DNA from: DATFVA01 sp963771705
GTDB taxonomy: Bacteria; Bacteroidota; Ignavibacteria; Ignavibacteriales; Ignavibacteriaceae
DNA: 64,000 bases
Direction: 5' to 3'
NCBI GenBank assembly: GCA_963771705.1
Contig: CAVYUP010000014.1
Location: 744,001-808,000 of the forward strand
Shown here: in pieces, positions 45,601-54,102 of the stretch
Position numbering within the stretch: position 1 is the stretch's first letter
Layout of the letters: every line of letters starts with the position of its first letter
Notes under the pieces: model-generated
Seen by the model: only the letters and a program-made list of their open reading frames with translations
What the model was told of the DNA's origin: nothing
Database searches by the model: none
Translations under genes and position numbers: made by a program

Positions 45601-46008
45601 TTTTACCTCAAAATAAAGTTTGAAGAATTTCTCTTAAAAAGTACCGAGTTTTCAAATAGCAGTTATAAATAAAAATTTAAGGCCTTTTGGTATGCTCCGG
45701 TGAAAAGACAAAGACCTTAACATCGTATCGGATTGAATTAAGCGTGGATTCATTCCCCACCCGTCATTTCAATCAGAAAATACATTAAATGATTGATAGA
45801 TGCAATTATTCTGAAGATTTTACGTCTTTAATGCAACTTCACACAAGGCATCCGGAATTTCAAAAAACGTTGCAATAGCTTCTGTGGATTATAAGATCAT
45901 CTTATAATCCAACCAGGTTATAACCAGTATATCCCGGAGAGTAAATTTACATGCCACATTTATTACACAAAGGAAGATGAAGAATTGATAAATCGGATGA
46001 AGATCAAA
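45601..46008. other. Intergenic region between metalloprotease gene and tRNA terminator
   Basis: About 408 bp without a credible ORF. It should hold the metalloprotease promoter. The only clear structure is the 25-bp palindrome at 45886-45910, listed separately. Confidence 0.5.
45886..45910. repeat. Perfect 12-bp palindrome with one central base
   Basis: GGATTATAAGAT and its exact complement ATCTTATAATCC flank a single C. As RNA it could not form a stable hairpin because there is no loop, so a dimeric DNA-binding site is more likely. It lies about 285 bp upstream of the metalloprotease start and 134 bp from the tRNA 3' end. Confidence 0.75.
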
Positions 46009-46038
46009 AAAGCCTTAAAACTTATGTCTTAAGGCTTT
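46009..46038 (-). terminator. Terminator after tRNA-CAU
   Basis: AAAGCCTTAA pairs with TTAAGGCTTT around a 10-nt loop. On the minus strand the stem is followed by a T-run (CTTTTTTGATC). It begins six bases past the tRNA 3' end. Confidence 0.8.
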
Positions 46039-46043
46039 CTTTG

Positions 46044-46117
46044 TGGGCCCGGATGGGCTTGAACCACCGACCCTCTGATTATGAGTCAGATGCTCTAACC
46101 AACTGAGCTACGGGCCC
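46044..46117 (-). tRNA. tRNA with CAU anticodon (elongator Met or Ile2)
   Basis: A 74-nt cloverleaf: acceptor GGGCCCG/CGGGCCC, D-arm GCTC/GAGC, anticodon stem TCTGA/TCAGA with loop CTCATAA (anticodon CAT), T-arm with TTCAAGC, discriminator A. CCA is not encoded. The fully paired acceptor and the anticodon stem without three G-C pairs argue against initiator Met. Elongator Met and lysidine-modified Ile2 cannot be separated by eye. Confidence 0.93.
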
Positions 46118-46202
46118 GAAAATTTTAGATGGTAAAAATAATACTAATCGTATCTTTTTGCAATGATCTCCGGAAATTTTTATACGTCAGATCTCAGACT
46201 AA

Positions 46203-46952
46203 TTAATCTTTACCATAGTATTTGTAGACGTACTGGATTACTCCAACGCGGTTGTTATCCTCATTATATTTTTCTTCTTCCAACACATTCCCCTTCTGAT
46301 CGTATTTATATTCATACCTGTACAGCATTTTACCGTTCTCATTATAGGTGGTGGCAGATTTTTTTTTACCGTCATCATTATATTCATAAGCTACTTTGTA
46401 TTCCAGTTTCCCGCTCTTATCGTACCAGTCCTCTTCAACCAGGTCCTGATTCTCATCATATTTATAGATATAGTATTTCTCTATTTGTCCGTTGAGATCA
46501 TACCTGACAGATTTTATTTTATTCCCATACTTGTTGTATTCATATGTATATTTTTTATCAGCTTTACGATCAGGTGTATACCTTATTGTCTGTACGCGGT
46601 AATCTTTTTTGTTATAATCATATTTATAAATGTTGTCTACCCTGCTGTTTTTTCCATAGATTATAGTTTCAGTCATCAGGCCATCGGGGCCATAGTTGAT
46701 CGTGGCCTGTTTCTCACCGTGGACGAGCTTACCATCCTCATCAAAATCAAAACTTATTTTATCGACGCTTTTAATATTCTGTCTGTCTATAAGTTCCCTC
46801 ATTGCTTCTTCGTTCGGCTTAAGGATAGGTTTCCTTTCTTCAGTAACAGTTTCTTCTTTTTTTCGGGTAGTTTCTTCCGAAGAAGAGCAGCCATACCAGT
46901 AGAGTAAAGTTGATATAAATGCAGCAATGATAAGTATCTTATTATATCTCAT
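46203..46952 (-). CDS. Lipoprotein with tyrosine-rich YD-like repeats
   Basis: A 249-residue predicted lipoprotein: a hydrophobic N-terminus with lipobox-like LLYWYGC, then a charged linker and, from about residue 75, a series of roughly 24-residue repeats of the type YxYxYxxxGxxxxxxxYxxxG (for example YTYEYNKYGNKIKSVRYDLNG). The pattern resembles RHS/YD beta-strand repeats in short form. It is probably anchored in the outer membrane or periplasm. The next gene also encodes a repeat lipoprotein with a different motif. Function is unknown. Confidence 0.78.
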   Translation of the reverse strand: MRYNKILIIAAFISTLLYWYGCSSSEETTRKKEETVTEERKPILKPNEEAMRELIDRQNIKSVDKISFDFDEDGKLVHGEKQATINYGPDGLMTETIIYGKNSRVDNIYKYDYNKKDYRVQTIRYTPDRKADKKYTYEYNKYGNKIKSVRYDLNGQIEKYYIYKYDENQDLVEEDWYDKSGKLEYKVAYEYNDDGKKKSATTYNENGKMLYRYEYKYDQKGNVLEEEKYNEDNNRVGVIQYVYKYYGKD

Positions 46953-47010
46953 AGTCTTGCTTATTATCTTTAGAGCGTTTCAATATTTAATAAAATTAAG
47001 GAAAATGAAA

Positions 47011-47523
47011 TTAATATGGTGTAACAAAGCCACTGTCAGGTTGAACGACTGTTGAATCAATTAATGCCCCGGTTGTGTCATAGGTTTTCCAGAGACTATC
47101 TCTTTGACCTGCAGCAAAGAAACCGGTCTGTTTCAGCGTACCGTCAGGATAATACCATGTCCATTTACCGTCAGCCCTGTCATCTTTAAATAATCCGAAT
47201 GATTCAACCTGTCCATTATCGTAAAAATACTTCCATTCCCCTTCATTGCGGTTATTTTTCATCTCACCCGACATAAGCAGGTTTCCCCCAGGATAATACG
47301 ACCTGAAGCTTCCTTCTTTTTTGCCGTTTACCACATCAAATTCGATTTTCATACTATCCATCTCACCCTTCCAGGTACCATTGAAAGGTTCTTTGGTTCC
47401 CGGTTTATATATGATCGAATCTATCTTGATGTTCATCTGATTCTTTTGGGGAGTATTACTGCACGAAGGCAGAATGAATAAAAGGCATATTACTGCCGCT
47501 GCTAAAATTAATTTATTTGTCAC
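47011..47523 (-). CDS. MORN-repeat (YwqK-type) lipoprotein
   Basis: A 170-residue predicted lipoprotein (LLFILPSCSN lipobox). The body consists of MORN-like repeats: GKKEGSFRSYYPGGNLLMSG, then NEGEWKYFYDNGQVESFG, then DGKWTWYYPDGTLKQTG. Proteins of this class are often labelled YwqK-family antitoxins, but no toxin lies beside it and the lipid anchor argues for an envelope role. It starts 15 bp after the HIT gene ends and may share its transcript. Confidence 0.82.
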   Translation of the reverse strand: MTNKLILAAAVICLLFILPSCSNTPQKNQMNIKIDSIIYKPGTKEPFNGTWKGEMDSMKIEFDVVNGKKEGSFRSYYPGGNLLMSGEMKNNRNEGEWKYFYDNGQVESFGLFKDDRADGKWTWYYPDGTLKQTGFFAAGQRDSLWKTYDTTGALIDSTVVQPDSGFVTPY

Positions 47524-47538
47524 ACCGGATCCGATCTT

Positions 47539-48051
47539 TTATTGATTCTTAAATTTTTTATATGCAGACAGCAGTTTCTTTTTCGTTTCTGCCAGGTCCT
47601 GTGAAATCACTTTTACTTCACCGAGCACCGGCATAAAATTAGTGTCGCCGTTCCAGCGAGGTACGATGTGAAAATGGATGTGCTCATGTATTCCGGCCCC
47701 GGAAACCTTTCCGAGGTTCAGCCCCATATTGAATCCCTCAGGATGAAGAATCTCTCTTAAGGCTTCATAGGCAATACGCATCTTATGCATTATCTCGAGG
47801 TTTTCATCATCTGTAAGAGAAATGAATTCAGATGTATGCCGATAAGGCACAATCATAAGGTGGCCGTTGTTATAAGGATACAGATTCAGAACTGTGAAGG
47901 TCAGCAGGCCTTTATCGATAACCAGGTTTGACAGATCTTCAGGATTTTCGTTAACCATTCCACAGAAGACACATTCTTCCTGATCAGTTTCTTTCTTATT
48001 CTTAAAAGAGTCGATATACTGTGAACGCCAGGGTGACCAAAGTTTTTCCAT
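47539..48051 (-). CDS. HIT family hydrolase
   Basis: A 170-residue histidine-triad protein. The triad is in GIHEHIHFHIVPRW (about residues 117-130), and CVFCGMVNENPEDL at the N-terminus and YPYNNGHLMIVPYRHTSEF are family features. The two N-terminal cysteines may bind zinc. HIT proteins hydrolyse nucleoside phosphoramidates or dinucleotides (AP4A phosphorylase-like in this subgroup). It lies 84 bp after the EF-G paralogue, separated by a long inverted repeat. Confidence 0.93.
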   Translation of the reverse strand: MEKLWSPWRSQYIDSFKNKKETDQEECVFCGMVNENPEDLSNLVIDKGLLTFTVLNLYPYNNGHLMIVPYRHTSEFISLTDDENLEIMHKMRIAYEALREILHPEGFNMGLNLGKVSGAGIHEHIHFHIVPRWNGDTNFMPVLGEVKVISQDLAETKKKLLSAYKKFKNQ

Positions 48052-48071
48052 TATGCCTTATAAAACTAAAA

Positions 48072-48125
48072 GAGGCTGTCTCAAATTAATCATTACGGTT
48101 AAGTAAGGATATATGAGACAACCTC
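48072..48125 (-). terminator. Long inverted repeat after the EF-G paralogue (terminator-like)
   Basis: GAGGCTGTCTCA and TGAGACAACCTC are inverted copies with one mismatch around a 30-nt loop. On the minus strand the stem is followed by TTTTAGTTTTAT, so it can end the EF-G transcript. The arm sequence resembles the GAGGCTGTCTCA-type ends of some insertion sequences, so it may derive from one. Confidence 0.6.
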
Positions 48126-48135
48126 AAATGAAAAT

Positions 48136-50229
48136 TTAATTTCCTTCTTCTCTCGATTTATTGTATTCGTCTATGATTTTCTGTTCAACCTCTCTCGGCA
48201 TTTCCTCGTAGTAAGCGAATTTTCGTGTATGCACTCCCCTTCCCGAAGTTAAACTTCTAAGCTGGGAGCTATACTTGTATAACTCAGCAAGCGGAATATT
48301 CGCTTTAATTATCTGGAAATGTCCGTCCGAATCCATTCCGAGGATTTTGCCTCTGCGGCTCGAGATATCTCCCATTACATCACCCATAAACTCTTCGGGT
48401 ACCGTAACTTCGATTTCATAGATAGGTTCCAGCAGAACAGGTTTTGCTTCGTGAAACCCTTTCCTGAAACACTGGGAGGCAGCAAGTTTGAATGACATTT
48501 CATCAGAATCGACGCTATGGAACGTTCCATCAAAAAGGGTAACTTTCACATCCACAACCTGGTTTCCGGAAATCACACCTTTATTCATAGCATCCTGTAT
48601 ACCTTTTTCAACAGCGGGGATGAACCTTCCCGGAACAACACCGCCAACTATAGCGTCAACGAATTCAAAGCCTTTGCCTCTTGGCTGAGGTTCCATTTTG
48701 AAGTGAACGTGACCATACTGGCCTCTTCCACCTGATTGTTTTTTGTGTTTATATTCTACATCGTTAACAGTGCCTTTAATAGTTTCCCTGTAGGGCACTC
48801 TTGGCTCAACGAGGTCAACCTCAACACCATAACGTTCTTTCAATCTTTTCACAGCAAGAGATAATTGAAGTTCTCCCTGTCCCGATATTATTGTCTGTGA
48901 AATTTCCGGATCAAACTTGACGCTGAATGAAGGGTCTTCTTCGTGGAGGGTATGCAATCCCGAAGCTATTTTATCCTCATCTCCTTTGGCTTTAGGAACG
49001 ATAGCGCCCCTGATTACAGCCGCGGGGAATTCAATTTGTTTCATTACAACAGGGAATGATTTTGAGCTTAAAGTATTGTTTGTATGAGTATCTTTCAATT
49101 TTACCACAGCACCCAGATCGCCGGCTTTCAGCTGGGAAACATCTTTTCGGTTATGTCCGTTAAGGATTGAAAGCTGACTAAGTCTTTCTGATTTTCCATT
49201 AGTCTCATTCAGCAGATCGAGTCCGGCATTAACAGTACCCGAGTATACTTTAAATAGCGAAAGTTCGCCGACATGCTGTTCAGAGATAGTTTTAAAGACG
49301 AACAACACGGGTTCGCCGGAAGGATCAGGAAGGACCTTCTGAGTTTTTTCAGTTTCTTTAACAACAGCCTCCTCTCCTCCGCGGTCGGCCGGAGAAGGAG
49401 AATAGGAAGCAATGAAATCGAGGAAATTATTAACGCCGACGCCTTTAGAGGAAGACATAGCGAAAACCGGTGTGAGGCTTCTCTTCAAAAGTGCCTGTTT
49501 AATACCCGCCTGCAGGTCGGCATCCTGCAGAGTTCCTTCCTCAAAATATTTATTCATAAGTTCTTCGGTAGTTTCAGCCACCTTCTCAATAAATTCGGTT
49601 CTGTAAGATTCAGCGTCATTCTTCATATCAGCAGGTATTTCCTCTTCGGTAACTTTTCTGCTGCCAGGTTCACCATAACGGTAAACTTTCATTTTAAGAA
49701 TATCCAGCACAGCATCGAAGTTCAAGCCTTCGGCAACAGGGAAAGTTACGGTAATTGCTCCGTTCGTCAGTCTGTCTTTTGCCTGCTGAAGAGTTTTTGT
49801 GAAAGTACTATGCTCGTTGTCCACTTTGTTTATGATTATCGCTGAAGGAAGGTTGAATTCATCGACGAACTTACCAGTTGATTCCGAACCGACTTCAACT
49901 CCTTCGGCTGATTTCAGAACCATCACTGCTGTATCAGAAACACGCATTGCACTTTTAACATCTCCGAGAAAATCGGAGTATCCCGGCGTATCAAGCATAT
50001 TTATCTTTGTGCCATTCCATTCGCAGTGCATAAGACTGGTGGATATCGATATCTGCTTTTCAATTTCATTTGGGGTATAATCGGATATAGTATTTCCCTC
50101 GGAAATACTTCCGACTCTGTTTATTTCGTTAGCTGTGAATAGTAAAATTTCAGATAAGCTTGTTTTACCGCTGCCCTGGTGGCCGATAAACGCAATATTC
50201 CGAATTGCTTCAGTTCCATACTCTTTCAA
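48136..50229 (-). CDS. Elongation factor G-like protein (EF-G type II)
   Basis: A 697-residue translational GTPase. The G motifs are GHQGSGKTS (G1), DTPGYSDF (G3) and INKVD (G4), followed by domains II-V ending LRSLTSGRGVHTRKFAYYEEMP. The G1 loop and shorter length are typical of the EF-G2/FusA2-like paralogues and not of housekeeping EF-G. The start is TTG at 50229, supported by AGGAGG seven bases upstream; no ATG fits. The paralogue's role (ribosome release, stress or a non-canonical step) is not known for this lineage. Confidence 0.92.
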   Translation of the reverse strand: MKEYGTEAIRNIAFIGHQGSGKTSLSEILLFTANEINRVGSISEGNTISDYTPNEIEKQISISTSLMHCEWNGTKINMLDTPGYSDFLGDVKSAMRVSDTAVMVLKSAEGVEVGSESTGKFVDEFNLPSAIIINKVDNEHSTFTKTLQQAKDRLTNGAITVTFPVAEGLNFDAVLDILKMKVYRYGEPGSRKVTEEEIPADMKNDAESYRTEFIEKVAETTEELMNKYFEEGTLQDADLQAGIKQALLKRSLTPVFAMSSSKGVGVNNFLDFIASYSPSPADRGGEEAVVKETEKTQKVLPDPSGEPVLFVFKTISEQHVGELSLFKVYSGTVNAGLDLLNETNGKSERLSQLSILNGHNRKDVSQLKAGDLGAVVKLKDTHTNNTLSSKSFPVVMKQIEFPAAVIRGAIVPKAKGDEDKIASGLHTLHEEDPSFSVKFDPEISQTIISGQGELQLSLAVKRLKERYGVEVDLVEPRVPYRETIKGTVNDVEYKHKKQSGGRGQYGHVHFKMEPQPRGKGFEFVDAIVGGVVPGRFIPAVEKGIQDAMNKGVISGNQVVDVKVTLFDGTFHSVDSDEMSFKLAASQCFRKGFHEAKPVLLEPIYEIEVTVPEEFMGDVMGDISSRRGKILGMDSDGHFQIIKANIPLAELYKYSSQLRSLTSGRGVHTRKFAYYEEMPREVEQKIIDEYNKSREEGN

Positions 50230-50276
50230 GGGATTTCCTCCTAAGATTCAAGGTGAGAAGGTTTATGTTATTGTTA

Positions 50277-50660
50277 TCATTTTGTGAAGGTTTTCCAAAA
50301 GGTAGAGACTCCGTTAGAAACCGCGGAGAGGTTTTTAAGAAGTCCATTTACAGGCTTCTCCAATCCCTCTCTGAAATGCTCTTCTAATTCCAGAATCATT
50401 TCAACCCTATCAACAACCTTTCCTATAGTTTCTTTTACAGTGCCTACCTGGTCCTTTGCTTCGGAAGCCAGGTAGTTTATTCTTTCACTAAGTTGTGTCG
50501 CAGTATTTATTAATGGTTTTACCTGTTCGGACAAATCTTTAATCTCAGATTGAATATCCTTGATAGAATTTGTGATCTTGTTTATGTAAAAGATCAGAGC
50601 CAGGCATAAAATTGAAGCCGAACATAAAAGCACTATATAAAAGACGCTGACAGTATCCAT
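50277..50660 (-). CDS. DUF948-like membrane-anchored coiled-coil protein
   Basis: A 127-residue protein with one N-terminal membrane helix (about residues 5-28) and then a helical region with heptad-like spacing (IKDIQSEIKDLSEQVKPLINTATQLSERI). This is the layout of DUF948 proteins, which often sit next to YtxH-domain genes, as here (8-bp gap). It probably forms part of an envelope or general stress protein pair. The function is unknown. Confidence 0.8.
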   Translation of the reverse strand: MDTVSVFYIVLLCSASILCLALIFYINKITNSIKDIQSEIKDLSEQVKPLINTATQLSERINYLASEAKDQVGTVKETIGKVVDRVEMILELEEHFREGLEKPVNGLLKNLSAVSNGVSTFWKTFTK

Positions 50661-50668
50661 TCGGTTAA

Positions 50669-51082
50669 CTAACCATTTTTAGTTTCTTTATAAGCATCGA
50701 CTCCTGCTTTAATAGCAGTTTTAACTTTTGTAGTTTCCTGATCTACAGTACCTTTTCCTTTAGCAACATATCCTTCTGCTTTAGAGCGTGCATCGTTAAA
50801 AATACGCTCCGCATCTTTTAAGAGTTCTTCAGATTTTACTTTAGCGTCGCTGATAAGTTTTTCTGATTTCTTCTTCCCGTCATTAATGAGATCTTTAGCT
50901 TTATCTCTTGCATCTGAATAATATTTCTCCACATCATCATAATATTCATCAGACTTGCTGCGAATATCGCTTCTAAGTTCTCGTCCTGTTTTGGGAGCAT
51001 AAAGTAAGGCAACTATAGCACCTACAACACCGCCTGCTAAGAAACCTAAGAATAAACCTTTACCTGAATTATCCTGAGACAT
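50669..51082 (-). CDS. YtxH domain-containing protein
   Basis: A 137-residue protein. The N-terminus GLFLGFLAGGVVGAIVALLYAPKTGRELR is the YtxH signature (glycine-rich membrane helix followed by LYAPKTG). The remainder is a highly charged helix with repeated K-S-E-x-L patterns, including LISDAKVKSEELLKDAERI. AAGGAG precedes the ATG. YtxH proteins are stress-linked in Bacillus; the molecular role is unclear. It forms a pair with the DUF948-like gene. Confidence 0.88.
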   Translation of the reverse strand: MSQDNSGKGLFLGFLAGGVVGAIVALLYAPKTGRELRSDIRSKSDEYYDDVEKYYSDARDKAKDLINDGKKKSEKLISDAKVKSEELLKDAERIFNDARSKAEGYVAKGKGTVDQETTKVKTAIKAGVDAYKETKNG

Positions 51083-51213
51083 ATATAACTCCTTTTTTTA
51101 TATATATTTGAGTCACCAAAAATATAACATGCAAGTGTCTGAAAATCAAGAAAACCGGATTGATCTGAAACATAAACAATTAGAAAGAACGGTTAAAACA
51201 CACCGGAAAGAAT

Positions 51214-52182
51214 TTAATTTACCCGGTTTGAGATAGATTCAATGGTTATTTTACCGAATCTCCTCTGGTAAAGGGTTACACTTATAATTCCCACAAGAAC
51301 TGCAAACCAGAGTGTAACTACCCTTACAATAAAAGTGGATGCAACCGCGATCTGTTTAGGGGATCCTTTTTCAATGAGGAGAAACGTAAGAGAACCTTCC
51401 GTTACTCCCAGTCCCCCGGGCAGCATAGTAACTGCACCTACAATTGTGGCAAAACCATAACTGAACGTTGCCCACAAAAGACTAACATCCAGTCCAAAAT
51501 TAATCAGAATTATGTAATATCCCAAACATTCAAAAAACCAGGAGCCAAGACTCAGTATACTCATTTTCACCAGGGGGCCAGGTCTGAGGAGCATATAAGA
51601 GCTTTCATACGCATTATGGATGCTTTCCAGATGCTTCCTGAGGAAGGCGTTTTTTTCAAGCTGCTTTAAGATCGGGAGGGCTATTCGCCTGTTGCTTATT
51701 ATAATAACCAGCAGAAAGAAGAATGCCGAAACCCCGAGTACGATTCCCCTCCCATAATTGTAAACATAGGCGCCAATCAGGGCCAGGAACAGGAGCGAGA
51801 TGAAGTCAGTAATTCTTTCGGCGAAAATGATAGGGAATGTTCTGCTTACGGGGGTCTGGTTCAGTTCTTTAACAAGGTATGATTTAAGGAGCTCACCCAT
51901 CTTGCCGGGAGTAACACTCATCACCAGTCCCGACATAAAGATCGAAAGAGAATCGAGCTTAGCAACTTTTACCTTAATGACAGAAAGATAATAATCCCAC
52001 TTTAAAAACCTGAAAAAATAGTTCATCAGCGAGAGGATAAGCAGCAGAGGAAACAGCAGCCAGTTGAATTCTTCGAACGCTTGCATAACGAGGTCGAAAT
52101 CGGCATAGATAGTAAAAGCAAGATAAAGCAAGCCGGCGGCAGCCAGAGATATGAGAATTTTTTTCCTTAGTTTCTTCAGCAA
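51214..52182 (-). CDS. Flippase-like (UPF0104/MprF N-terminal-like) membrane protein
   Basis: A 322-residue polytopic protein with about eight hydrophobic helices. It has the LPG_synthase_TM family features LLILSLMNYFFRFLKWDYYL, SVTPGKMGELLKSYLV, and GAVTMLPGGLGVTEGSLTFLL near the C-terminus. The family includes the flippase domain of MprF and dolichol-linked AglD, so lipid translocation is likely. The stop directly abuts the maf start, giving a spoIID-maf-flippase unit. The lipid substrate is unknown. Confidence 0.88.
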   Translation of the reverse strand: MLKKLRKKILISLAAAGLLYLAFTIYADFDLVMQAFEEFNWLLFPLLLILSLMNYFFRFLKWDYYLSVIKVKVAKLDSLSIFMSGLVMSVTPGKMGELLKSYLVKELNQTPVSRTFPIIFAERITDFISLLFLALIGAYVYNYGRGIVLGVSAFFFLLVIIISNRRIALPILKQLEKNAFLRKHLESIHNAYESSYMLLRPGPLVKMSILSLGSWFFECLGYYIILINFGLDVSLLWATFSYGFATIVGAVTMLPGGLGVTEGSLTFLLIEKGSPKQIAVASTFIVRVVTLWFAVLVGIISVTLYQRRFGKITIESISNRVN

Positions 52183-52761
52183 TTAAATCACTTTAAGAAG
52201 GTTGGTATAAAGCCTGGATACGGGTAATCCCACAACATTGTAATAGTCGCCATTTATCTTTTTTACAAAAACAGCTCCAAAGTCATCCTGGATGCCATAT
52301 GAGCCGGCCTTATCCATCGGACTACCGGTTCTGACATAATCATCGATCTCATTCTTTGTAAGCTCCCTAAAGGTAACAGCGGTTTTTTCATAATCAACTA
52401 TTTTCCTGCCAGTTTCAGTATTAAAAAGCGCGAAGCCGGTATAGACCAGATGAGTTCTTCCGCTGAGAGTTCCCAGCATCCGTTTTGCATCAGTTTCATC
52501 TTCAGGTTTCGCCAGAATATCACCATCGAGAACAACGGTAGTATCGGCCGTAATTATTATGCCCTCTTTTACTTTGATTCTTGCTGATTCCAGTTTTTCT
52601 TCAGCGAGTCTTTTCACCATTTTCAATGGTGATTCCTGATCTTTCCGGCTTTCATCTATATCAATTTTTATCACTTTAAAATCAAGGTTCATCTGTTTCA
52701 GCAGTTTTTTTCTTCTGGGTGACCTTGAAGCAAGATATATAGGCGGGTGGTTACTGATCAT
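52183..52761 (-). CDS. maf: Maf-like nucleotide pyrophosphatase
   Basis: A 192-residue Maf protein. It has the start YLASRSPRRKKLLKQMNLDF, the catalytic region IITADTTVVLDGDILAKPED and LSGRTHLVYTGFALF, and ends with GDYYNVVGLPVSRLY. Maf enzymes hydrolyse dTTP/UTP and modified nucleotides as house-cleaning phosphatases. It overlaps the end of the SpoIID-like gene by 11 bp and is followed without gap by the flippase-like gene. Confidence 0.95.
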   Translation of the reverse strand: MISNHPPIYLASRSPRRKKLLKQMNLDFKVIKIDIDESRKDQESPLKMVKRLAEEKLESARIKVKEGIIITADTTVVLDGDILAKPEDETDAKRMLGTLSGRTHLVYTGFALFNTETGRKIVDYEKTAVTFRELTKNEIDDYVRTGSPMDKAGSYGIQDDFGAVFVKKINGDYYNVVGLPVSRLYTNLLKVI

Positions 52762-53983
52762 AATAACTTTCTATCTTTGTTCCAGGATAATACAGCGAGA
52801 GAATTTCCTCAAAATCTCTACCCTCTTTTGATTGTTCAAGCGCACCCCACTGGCAGAGTCCCACACCATGACCGTATCCCCTGCCATTTATAATTATTTT
52901 GTTTCCATCTTTGCTGATAATAAAATTGTTACTCTCAAGAATGGATTTGTTATCGGCAGTCCTTATTACGTAACGTATATTATTTCCGTATATTTTTACC
53001 GCTTTAAATTTTCCGCCTCTGCCCGAAAAATCTATCTCAAGTTCATTTATCCTCCCCGATTTGAACTTGCTATTTATATTCAGGCTAGTAACCGTATATT
53101 CAGAGTTATTGAGAAGGCCGGCTGAAACGAAACGCTGGACAAAGGTATTTTCCGGAAATGTTTCAACCCAGTTAAACTTAGGAGAGATGGAGCAATAAGG
53201 TTCATCGCCGTCCCTGACAGAAACCAGGTAAGGAAGATCCTTATTCGGAAAAACATTTTTTGCATCCTCGGTATAACCTCCGCAGGTTGAATGATAGAAG
53301 GTAACAGCAGGTTTATCATTGAATGTGAGAATTAGTCCCCTTGTTTCATCAACCACTTTATTCACTATTTCCTTTTCGATCCCGCTACCGCCGTATACCT
53401 GGTCACGCGTATCCGCAAAAACATCATAACTTTTTTTATTTTCATTCAGCTTAGAGAAAGTGTATGTGCGTGCGCATATGGTGAATGCTTTGAGGGCCTC
53501 ATAGTATTCATCCCCTTTCCCGGTAGGCATTTCTTTAGGGACAACGCCCTTAAGATATTCCTCAACAGAAAGCTGATTTACGATGTTAATTGCGGAGCCA
53601 GCTGGAATTAAATTTATCGAGCCGCGATAAAGTTCACCTTTATAGGATACAGACTGTTCCGGCGAACCTGGAACCAGCTGCATATTTTTACCCTTAAACC
53701 TTTTCCCTTCAATCTCCACCTCTACTTCGTCGCCTGAGCTTGTGAGCGAGAGCCGGTTGCCGGGGTTTACGAGGGCCACATAGGCATCCCCATTTTTCAG
53801 ATAAACCGGGGCATCATTAACAAACTCATAGCTGCCGGGTTCCTCATCGAGAAGCACACGGATCCGGCTTCCGGCTGCATTCCCGGAATTAGTACCCCGA
53901 TCATACGTTTGATTCGACCCGGAACATCCCGGAAGGATTATTATAAAAAAGCTGACTACAGCAGCCGTGATTACTTTTTTCAT
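52751..53983 (-). CDS. SpoIID/LytB domain lipoprotein
   Basis: A 410-residue predicted lipoprotein (FFIIILPGCSGS lipobox). The SpoIID domain spans about residues 140-400: NQLSVEEYLKGVVPKEMPTG, the alanine/tyrosine segment EALKAFTICARTYTF, STCGGYTEDAKNVF, and the glycine-histidine motif GRGYGHGVGLCQWGALEQ. Related proteins are lytic transglycosylases that act on denuded glycan strands. In a non-sporulating Gram-negative cell it is likely a cell-wall remodelling enzyme of the periplasm. It is coupled to maf by an 11-bp overlap. Confidence 0.93.
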   Translation of the reverse strand: MKKVITAAVVSFFIIILPGCSGSNQTYDRGTNSGNAAGSRIRVLLDEEPGSYEFVNDAPVYLKNGDAYVALVNPGNRLSLTSSGDEVEVEIEGKRFKGKNMQLVPGSPEQSVSYKGELYRGSINLIPAGSAINIVNQLSVEEYLKGVVPKEMPTGKGDEYYEALKAFTICARTYTFSKLNENKKSYDVFADTRDQVYGGSGIEKEIVNKVVDETRGLILTFNDKPAVTFYHSTCGGYTEDAKNVFPNKDLPYLVSVRDGDEPYCSISPKFNWVETFPENTFVQRFVSAGLLNNSEYTVTSLNINSKFKSGRINELEIDFSGRGGKFKAVKIYGNNIRYVIRTADNKSILESNNFIISKDGNKIIINGRGYGHGVGLCQWGALEQSKEGRDFEEILSLYYPGTKIESYYDQ

Positions 53984-54102
53984 GGAGTAATTTTTATTTA
54001 TCAGATTCTGCTTAAATGGGATTTATGAAAATCTGTTTAAGTGAAGGACAAAGATAAAGGAATAGGTATTAAAAATTAAATGGGAAACGGAGGAAATTTA
54101 TT

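Noticed and set aside
46044..46117. CAU tRNA as initiator tRNA-fMet
   Set aside because: The first acceptor pair is matched and the anticodon stem lacks three consecutive G-C pairs.
47011..47523. MORN/YwqK lipoprotein as an antitoxin of a toxin-antitoxin pair
   Set aside because: It has a lipobox and no adjacent toxin-like gene; the antitoxin label of the family is weakly based.
49273..49845. 190-codon plus-strand frame inside the EF-G paralogue
   Set aside because: Antisense to conserved EF-G domains; composition is typical of a shadow frame.
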